NCBI GenBank assembly: GCA_031406795.1
Contig: JANOHV010000188.1
Span: forward strand, 1-46,149
Direction: 5' to 3'
DNA length: 46,149 nucleotides
Source: DATDCY01 sp031406795 [NCBI: Candidatus Rokuibacteriota bacterium]
Lineage (GTDB): Bacteria > JAUVQV01
Shown here: positions 1-9,000 of the stretch, in pieces
Layout: each line of letters starts with the position of its first letter
Position numbering within the stretch: the first letter of the stretch is position 1
The notes under the pieces: model-generated
What the model was told of the DNA's origin: nothing
Database searches by the model: none
What the model saw: the letters and a program-made list of their open reading frames with translations, nothing else
Position numbers and translations under genes: made by a program

Positions 1-3000
1 CATCGAGGTCTTGTTGCTCTGCGCCGCGTGGCAGTTGCCGCAGTCGTTCGGCACCCAGAGGCTGGCGTCGTGCTTGGTGTGCCGCGCACCGTCGAGGCCG
101 GTCGAAGGCGGAGCCGCGTGGCAGATCGTGCAGTCCGCGGAAACCACTCCCCAGCCCGGTGAGACGACCGCGGTTCCCTTGCCGTTGGCGTGGCAGCTCG
201 TCGTCGTGCAGGTGCCGAACGGCGCCCCGTACGGGATCGCCACCGTGCCGCTGTAGGTCAGAGCAGTCATGTTCACCAGGTTCACCGACCCGCTCATGTG
301 ACCGTAGTTGGAACCCGTCGCCCAGTCCGGGTGGCAACTCGTGCAGGCGATCGTGGTGATGCCGAAGAGCGTCGCCGCATTCATGTGCGTCGCGTGGCTC
401 CCGGTCGCCGGCCCCGGGCTCGCCGCCGCGTGGCAGAGCGTGCAGCTCGCGCTCGCCGTCCCCCACGCCGGGCTCACGTACGCCCCGGCCGAGGGGTTGT
501 GGCAGCGGTTCGCGCAGACGTTCGTGGCGTCGGTCCAGTCCGGTGCGATGGTTGACGCGAACCAGGTGCCGCCGACCGTCCCGGGGACCAGCGCCGTGTC
601 CTGCACCGGCACCGCCTTCGGCGTCAGCACCTGGGCGTCGGTCCCGACCCCCGGGGTCAGGTGCGAGAGGCCGATCGTGCTCGAGGCCGCGCCCGCCGTG
701 TCGGTCGTGTTGTCGGCGTGGCAGTCCGTGCACGACCAAATCCGGCCGGTCGCGTCGAAGTGCCCGTCGTGCGCCGCCGTCTTGGAGATCTGCCGGAACG
801 TCGTCCCCGTGCTGTTGCCCGCGCTCGTGGGGTTGCCCGCCAGGTTGAAGTAGTGGCAGGCGTCGCAATTGAGCACCGGGTCGTTCCAGCGCCCGTCCGC
901 CGCCGCCGAGCTGTGGCAGGTGTTCGCCGAGCAATACCCGTCGACATTGAGCGGCGGCGCAGATCCTGCCCACGTCAGCAGCACGTTGGTCGTGCCGTCC
1001 GCGTGCGCCGCCACGATCGGGCTCGCCGCGTCGATCAGCTGCACGCTCGTGTGACACAGGTTGCAGTCCGTCCGGTCCGTCGCCTGGTTGTTCGTCACGT
1101 GCAGCGTGTGCGCGCCGGTGGCCGGCACGTCGGCGTGGCAGCCCGTGCAGGTCAGCCGCGCCGGGTCCGCAATGCCCCAGGTCGGGCTCCCCGTCCCCGT
1201 CCAGTCCGTCTGGCTCGTCGTGTTGTCGCCGTGGCAGTACAAATTCGCGCAGACGCCGTTGTGCGTCGCGCTCGCCCCCGTGCCCGCGTCCGCGTCGCCG
1301 CCGGCGTAGGTCAGGTTCGTCCCCGGGTTGCGCGCCGGGTCGAACCGCACGTTGATGTTCGCGATCGGCACGTTCGTGTCGTTCCAGGTCCCGCCGTTGA
1401 AGTAGTTGCTCTGATTGTGGTTGTAGCCGAAGTGGCAGACCGTGCACGCGTACGCGTACCCCGTCGTCGCGTTGACGTGCATGGTGTGCACGCCGCTGAG
1501 CGTGTGGTCCGACGGACCCGCCAGCCCCGGGTAGCTGTGGCACGAGTCGCACGACTGGGGCATGAACCCGTCCGCCGTGCCGGCCGCGTTGTTGTCGTAA
1601 TTGTGCACGTGGCAGGCGGCGCAGTTCTTCCCCGTGTCCACCCCCTGGTAGCCGCCGGCGTTGCCCGTGTGGTCCCCGCCGACCGTCCGCAGCGCCGTGC
1701 CCGAACCGGGGCGGCTCGCGTTGGTGTGGCAGGTCAGGCAGAGGTTGTCCGCCGTCGTCAGGCCGTCGTCCAGCGAGTCGACCCCGGAGACCCGCTCGAA
1801 CCGGATATTCGCGATCGTCGTCGCGTCCGCGCCGCCTGGCAGCGACGTAAACGAACTGCCCACCCCGACCGACGCCTTGATCATGTAGATGTTCGCCCAA
1901 CTCGCGCCGTTGGTCATCCCGTGCACGTTGTGGCAGGCGTTGCAGTTGTACGCGAACGCCTCCGCGTTCGCGTCGCGCAGCGGCGCCACGAACGCACCGT
2001 TCTGGTTCCCGTGCGTCGACACCTGGCTCGACGCCGGCGTGCCCGACCCCGTCGCGTGGCAGGCGTTGCAGGCGCCGGTCACCGTCGAGATCGCCGCCAC
2101 CCCGTTGATCGTCGCCAGCAGCCGCTGCCCGGCGTACGTCGTGTCGTTCACCCCGTTGATGTGCGCCGTCGTCTTGTCGTGGCACGCGTCGCACAGCTTC
2201 GCCGCCGGCGGGTTCGTCACCACCGCCGCCGCGTCCGTGTAGTTGCCCGACGCCAGCGAGCGGTTGTGCCCCCGGATCTCGGCGCCGTAGCTGCTGTCGT
2301 TGCCCAGCTCGTCCGGCGCCCCGATTCCCGTCCCATCCGCGTTCTGTGTCGCCGCGTCCGCCCCGTTGTGACAGCTCAGGCACGGTAGCTCGTAGGCCGC
2401 CGTGTCCCAGTTGCTCTTCGCCAGCACCGTGCCGACGCCGGTCACCGTCCCCGGCCCCGTCACGTTCGCCGTCACCGACGTCGTCGAGTGGCAGTGGTTG
2501 CACCTATCCGTGCTCGTCCCATCCGGCGCTCCCGCCGGCGCCGTCAGGCCCAGCACCGCGTCCACCGAGGTCCCGGTCAGCACGTTGGCGAACTGTACCG
2601 AACCGTCGATGTGCTTGGGCCGCAGGTTCATCGACGTGTTGTTCGCGTTCGCCACGTGGCAGGCGCCGCAGTTCGTATTGAAGTTCGGCCCGTACGCAGC
2701 CGAGAGGTGGTCCGTGTGGTTGCCGCTCGTCGGCGTCTGCAGGTGGCAGACCGCGCAGCTCGGCTCGGCGATCGGCGTGCCCCAACTCGAGCTGGCGACC
2801 GCCGTGCCGTTGCCGTCCTGGTGGCACGACGTCGTCGTGCAGGTCCCGAAGGGCGCCCCGTAGGGGATCGTCAGCGTGCCGCTGTAGGTCAGCGCGGTCA
2901 TGTTCGCCAGGTTCACCGCCCCGGACATGTGGCCGTCGTTGCCGACGTTGTTCTGGTGGCAGCTCGTGCAAGCAATCGTCAGCCCGTACGTCGCCGTCGC

Positions 3001-6000
3001 GCCGATATGCGCGACGTGGCTGCCGGTGGCCGGCGCCGCCGCGGTGTTGTGGCAGAACTCGCAGCCGGTGCTCGCCGTGCCCCACGCCGTGCTCAGCTTG
3101 GCCGCCGCCGAGGGGTTGTGGCACTTGTTCGCGCAGGTGTTCGCCGCGTCGACCCAGTCGGCCGGCGCGTTCCACCACAGCGCCACCACCGTCGTGTCGA
3201 TCGCCGCGTTGTCCTGCGACGGGATCGCCCGGCCCTGCACGATCGCCGCGTCGGTGCCGGCTCCCGGCGTCACGTGCGCCAGCGGGCTGGTGTCCAGCGC
3301 GTTGTTCGGGTGGCAGTCGTTGCAGCTCCAGGTCCGTCCCGTCGCCGCAAAGTGCCCGTCGTGGCTCGACTCCGAGATCGGCCGGTACGTCGTCCCGACC
3401 GAGTTAGTCGCCGCGGACGGGTTCCCCACCGTGTTGTAGTAGTGGCACGCGTCGCAGTTCAGCGCCGTGTCAGTCCAGGAGCCGTCCCCGGGCGCTGCCG
3501 CCGAAGCGTGGCAGGCCCCGGTGCAGTACCCATCGGAGAACAGCGGCCCGGTCGCGCCCGCGTAGCCCATCGCGCCCAAAACCGCCGTCGTCCCGTCCGC
3601 GTGCGAGGAGACGATCGGACTGGCCGCGTCGATCAGCTGCACGTTGGTGTGGCACAGGTTGCAGTCCGTTCGGTCCGTCGCGCCGTTGTTCACCACGTGC
3701 AGCGGGTGCGCGCCCGTCGTCGGCACGTCGCCGTGGCAGCCGCTGCAGGCCAGCCGCAGCGGGTCCGCCGTGCCCCAGGATGGGCTGCCCGTCCCGGTCC
3801 AGTCCGTCTGGCTCGACGTGTTGTCGCCGTGGCAGTACAGGTTCGCGCAGACGCCGTTGTGCGTCGCGCTCGCCCCCGTGCCCGCGTCCGCGTCGCCGCC
3901 GGCGTAGGTCAGGTTCGTCCCCGGGTTGCGCGCCGGGTCGAACCGCACGTTGATGTTCGCCACCGGCACGCTCGTGTCGTTCCAGGTCCCGCCCTTGAGG
4001 TAGCCGCTCTGGTTGTGGTTGTAGTTCAAGTGGCAGGTCGTGCAGGCATACGCGTACCCGGTGGTCGCGTTGACGTGCATCGCGTGCACGCCGCTGAGCG
4101 GGTGGTCCGACGGGCCCGCAAGCCCCGGATAGCTGTGGCACGCATCGCAGGGCTGCGGCATGAAACCGTCCACCGTGCCCGCCGCGTTGCTGTCGTAGTC
4201 GTGCGTGTGACAGCTGATGCAGTTCTTGCCCTGCTCGTTCCCGTTGAAGCCGGCCGCCCACTCGGAGTGATTCCCGTCCGTGTTGGTCAGTGCCGACGCG
4301 GCACCCGGCCGGTTGGCGTTCGCGTGACAGCTCACGCAGACGTCGTCCGCCGGCGTCGCCGTCGTGTCGTTGAACGAGTCGGTCCCCGTCAGCCGCAAAA
4401 AGCGCACCGGCGTCGTCTGCGCCCCGGCGCCCCCGGGGGTGCTCGTGAACGAGGTGCCGACCCCGACCGCCGCCTTGACCATGAAGATGTTCGCGTACCC
4501 GGCGCCGTTGGTCATCCCGTGCGGCTCGTGGCAGGCCTCGCAGCGGTACGCGAAGTCCTGCGCCCCGGCGGCGTCGTGCTGCGCCGTCGCCTTGAACGCC
4601 GCGTTCGTGTTCCCGTGCGTCGACACGCGGCTGGTCGCCGGCGTCGTCCCCCCGGGCGTGTGACAGGCGTTGCAGGCCCCGGTCACCGTCGCCCCGGTCA
4701 CCACCCCGTTGATCGTCGCCAGCAGCCGCTGCCCGGCGTACGTGGTGTCTTCCACGCCGTTGAAGTGCGTTGCCGCCGTGTCGTGGCACGCGTTGCAGAG
4801 CCGGGCCGCCGGCGGATTGGTCGTCGTTCCGTTGGCATCAGTGTAGCTCCCGTCGGCAAGGGAGCGATTGTGCCCGCGGACCTCGGCGCCGTAGCCGCCG
4901 GCCACGTCGCTGCCGAGCATGTCGGGGGCCATCCTGCCGCTGTGCGTCGCGTCGGCCGCGCCGTACGCCCCGGGATCCGTGCCGTTGTGGCAGCTCACGC
5001 AGGGCAGGCTGTAACCGGCCGTGTTCCAGTTCTGCTTCGCGAGCACCGTCCCGACCCCCGTCACCGTCGCCGGGCCCGCGATGTTCGCCGTCACCGACGC
5101 GGTGGAGTGGCAGTGCGAGCAGCGGTCGGTGCTGGATGCCGCCGGGTCCAGCGTCGGCGCCGTGGCCCCGAGGACCGAGGTGGCGTTCGGCGTGGTGTCG
5201 ACATTGAGGAAGTCCTTCTGGTTGTTCACGTGGGTGGCCGTGAAGTACGCCGGGTGGCAGGCGACGCAGGCCGTCACGTTGTCTGAACCGTACTGCGGCC
5301 CGAAGGCTGCCGTCAGGTGCGTGGTGTGCTTGCCGGTCGCGATAACCGTCGGGGTCGTGTCGGCATTCCCGGTGTCGTGGCAGGTGCCGCAGTCGGCCGT
5401 CGCGGTGACGTTCCAGGTCGGGGTGAGGTCGCTGCCGGCAGCCCCGGTCAGATCCGCCCCGTGGCAGTAAAAGTTGTTGCAGGTTGCGTACCCGGCGCCG
5501 AGGCCGAACTTGACCGCAAGATCGCTGCCGCTCTGAGTGGCGGCGACGCCGCCGGGCTCGCCGAGCGCCGTCAGGAAACTCAACTCCACCGAGCCGTTCT
5601 GATGGCTCATGTTGACCCCGTGGCTCGGGTGACAGTACGTGCAGGGGAAGTCGTACCCGGAATCGACGCGCTCATCGACGTGAATCAGGTGAGCGTTGAA
5701 CAGCGCGCCGGGGCCGCCGGAGTTGTAGGTCGCGTCTCCCTGGTGGCAGTTGGCGCACGTCGCTACCGCCCCCGGGTGGTACCAGCCGTCGCCGTCGGGG
5801 GGCGCCCCGGGAGCCGTCGGCGTCGTCGCCCGGTAGTGGCAGTCGACGTTCGAGCAGTCCTTGCCGCCGACGCCAGCGGCGTTGTCGTACGTGTCGGTTG
5901 CCACGCTGTTCGCGACGTTCGCGATGCTCCTGAAGGACGTCCCGCCGTTCTGCGGATCGCCGTGCACGTCGGCCGTGTTCGCGAGCGACCCGACCGTGTT

Positions 6001-9000
6001 GATCTCGTGGCCGCCGACGCCGGCGTTCGGGTGGCACCAGGTGCAGGTCTGGTTCTTCTTCTCCGTCGGGGTCAAGCCCGTGAGCGTCGCGGCGTTGACC
6101 GCGTAGATCGCGTCGATGTGCTGCTGGTGATCGCCGGGACGGTTCGGGTACGCGGTCCCGTGCTCCAGCGTTCCGTCGGGCCAGGAGTTCCCGGCCACGG
6201 AGTTGCCGTGGCAGCGCGTGCAACTGCCGACGAAGCTCCGGGTGTGGTCGTGGCAGACCATGCAGGAATCACCGGTCCCGCCCTGGTTGTGGTTGCCGGA
6301 GTGCGTCGTGTCGGGGTGCGGCGGGTTGGCCCCCGCCAGGTGGCAGGCATCGCAGACGCCGGTCTGTCCGGCGCCGGTCCCCGGGGCCGGATCGAGCTGG
6401 GTCAGGTCCAGGCCCCCGGACGCAAAATTCGTCACCGCGACCGGGTTGCTGACGCCGCCGAGGTTGCCGTCGAGGGTCGCCCTGATCATCGCGATCTTGC
6501 CGGTGCCGTGCGGGTCGTGGCAGGCGTCGCACTGGTACCCGGGGTTCGCGGCATAGTCGGCGCCGTTGCCGAAGGCATTCCCGGCGACCGCGGATGGCGC
6601 GTACCTCCCGGTCACGCCGCCCGAGTGGACCGAGGCCTGGGCCACGGCGTTGACGCCGAGGAGTCCGGGCGAGGACGGCCCGTGGCAGTCGAGACAGAAT
6701 TCGCTCTTGGCGGTCGTGTAGGCCAGCAGATCGGTGTTCGCATTCTCGAGGCGGTCCTGGCCGAGAGCGCCGCTGACGTGCGCAGAGTTCTCCGTGTGGC
6801 AGGTGGCGCAGGCGAATCCCGGTCCGCTGGCACCGTGCAGCGTGGCGGTGCCGAAGGAACCGGCGTTCCCGTGGCCGTTCGCGGTGTAGTAGGTGTCCTT
6901 CGACGGCGCGGCCACGCCGCCGGTCGCGGCGCGGCTGACGGCCGGCGAGGCCGTATTGTGGCAGAGCAGGCAGCTGGTGATCCGGGTCGCCGCGCCCCAG
7001 TTGGCCTTGGCGACCGTGGCGCCGACCTGGCCGCCGACGTTCGCGGTGGAGTGGCAGCGGCTGCAGATGTCGGTGGTCGCGAGCGGCGCGACCGTGCCGG
7101 AGCTCGTCGGGCTGGTGTAGAGGTCCGACATCGCGTCGCTCCAGCCCCGGTTCTGGTTCTCGAAGTCGACCTGGAAATCCGTTTCGATCGTGCCGTTCAC
7201 GTGGTTGCGCGAGGGCTCCCAGACATAGCCGGCGTCGTAGGCGCCGCCGGGCATGGGCGTGCCCGGGTTCAGAGCGTGGCAGTTCGTGGTGCAACCCGCG
7301 GGGGTGCCGACCGTGCCGTCGTCCTTCCACCCGTGACAGACCTGGCAGCGGCTCGAGTGGGAGTTGAGCCCCGGGCCCCACGCGATCAGGCTCTTGCCCG
7401 CCATGTGGGTGCCGTGGGCCCCCTGGGTCAACTGCTGCCCAAAGACGTTGCCGGCCTCGGTGTCGATGTCGTGGCAGGTCCCGCAGGTCCCGGTGGTGTG
7501 ATCGTTCCAGACCGGGGTGATGTCGGTGCCGCGGGTCCCGCCCGTGCCGTTGGCAGCGCCGCTGAAGTCCGCGCCGTGGCAGTACATGTTGGTGCAGGTC
7601 GTATTGGCCGCGACGCCGTACTTCAAGTTGCTCGTCGTCGGGGTGATGACTTCATCGGCAGGATCGAGATCCTTGTTGATCGTCGGGTTGCCGAGCGGGC
7701 TCAGGTCGATGGTGCCGTTGAGATGCGCGGTGTTGTTGAGCACGGTGTGACAGTAGGAGCACGCGTAGGTCTTGCTGGCGTTGACGTTCGGCGAGGCGAT
7801 CCCGGCGACGTGGGCCAGGTGGGAGTCCGGGAGGTCGCCGTTCACGAAGGTCGGCGCGGTGCCGACGACATAGGTGCGCCCGACTGTCGGATACGTGGTC
7901 GCGCCGACGAGGCCGCGGGTGTAGTGGCAGGTTTCGCAGTTCGGCACGTTGGTGTCGCCGCCCTCCCATCCGAGCGTCCCGGCGGCCGGCCCATAGGCGG
8001 GCGTCGGCTTTTCGTAGTGGCAGTCGGCGTTTGCACAGGCCAGCGTCGCGTTGTTGTAGGTTCCCAGCGTGTGCGTGTCGAGGGACGCGGCCCCGTCGAG
8101 AAGATTGTCGATGCGGCCGAAGGTGCCGACGTTGGCGGCAATCCCATCGTTGATGACGTCCACCCGGTTGAGGAGGCTGCCTCCGGTGTCGGTCCGGTGG
8201 TTCGCGCTGCCGGGTGCAGGATGGCAGTAGGCGCACATCTCGATCTGGTCGGCCTGGCTCAGCGTGAACCCTTCCTTGGCCCGCAGCGCGGCGATGTGCT
8301 CGGGGTGGGAGCCTTTGTCGCTGTCGTAATAATGGCCGGCGCTGTTCGTGCCGTCGGGCCAGATCTGGCCCAGGTTGGTCGTCTCGCGGTCGCCGTGGCA
8401 GAGCGCACAGCCGTAGGGCTGACCCCAGACCGCCGCGGGGTGGCAGCCGGAGGCGATGGTCATGTTGCCGCAGGAGCCGCCGATATACGAAAAGCCCTGG
8501 TCGGTACCGGCAGTCCCCACGCGGGTGTAGGGCGCGGTGTCGATCAGCGCGAGCATCGCCGCGTCGGCGCGGGGCGAAGCCTGGGCCGGCATCTGGGCGT
8601 GGAGGGAGCGATCCGCGCCGGTGTTCAGATGGCAGGTCACGCAGGAAAGCGTGTTGTGGGTGGTGCCGGTGTGGCGGCCGCCGCTGGCCGGGCTGTTCGG
8701 GCGCCCGGTCCCGTCGCCGGCCGTGCCGTGGCACATGTCGCAGCCGACCGGATTGGCCGACGCGGCGCCGGTGGCCTTCACGCGCAGGATGCCGTCGTCC
8801 CAGTCCGGCACGTCGAGCGAGCCGGTGCCGTGGCAGTAGGTCGCATCGCAGGTGTTGTCGTCGCCGGTGCCGCCGGTGGGTCCGACCCGGTCGAAGGTGC
8901 CGCCGGCGAGGAAATTGCCCGCGAAGGTGACATTCGAACTCTTGTCCATCGCCTCGTGAGTCACGCTATTATCCGGGTGGCACCGCGAGCAGTTGTAGGC

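Larger units (their letters stand above)
1..5230 (-). repeat. Two tandem 2.6 kb coding units inside the giant cytochrome
   Basis: The order and spacing of heme motifs in about 1-2620 recur in about 2620-5230. Matched motifs lie 2,598 to 2,628 bases apart: 28/2656, 1537/4135, 2179/4783 and 2488/5107. This is roughly 866-876 residues, always in frame. Each unit carries about 21 motifs in the same succession of CX2CH, CX4CH and CX3CH. Beyond about 5230 the same succession can be followed more loosely, which suggests older, diverged copies. The repeat reaches the left edge, so more copies may follow. Unit borders are approximate. Confidence 0.85.

Noticed and set aside
1-5230. Regular repeats that could suggest a CRISPR array or satellite
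   Set aside because: The repeats are long, in frame, unequal in identity and lie inside a heme-protein gene; there are no short uniform repeats with unique spacers.
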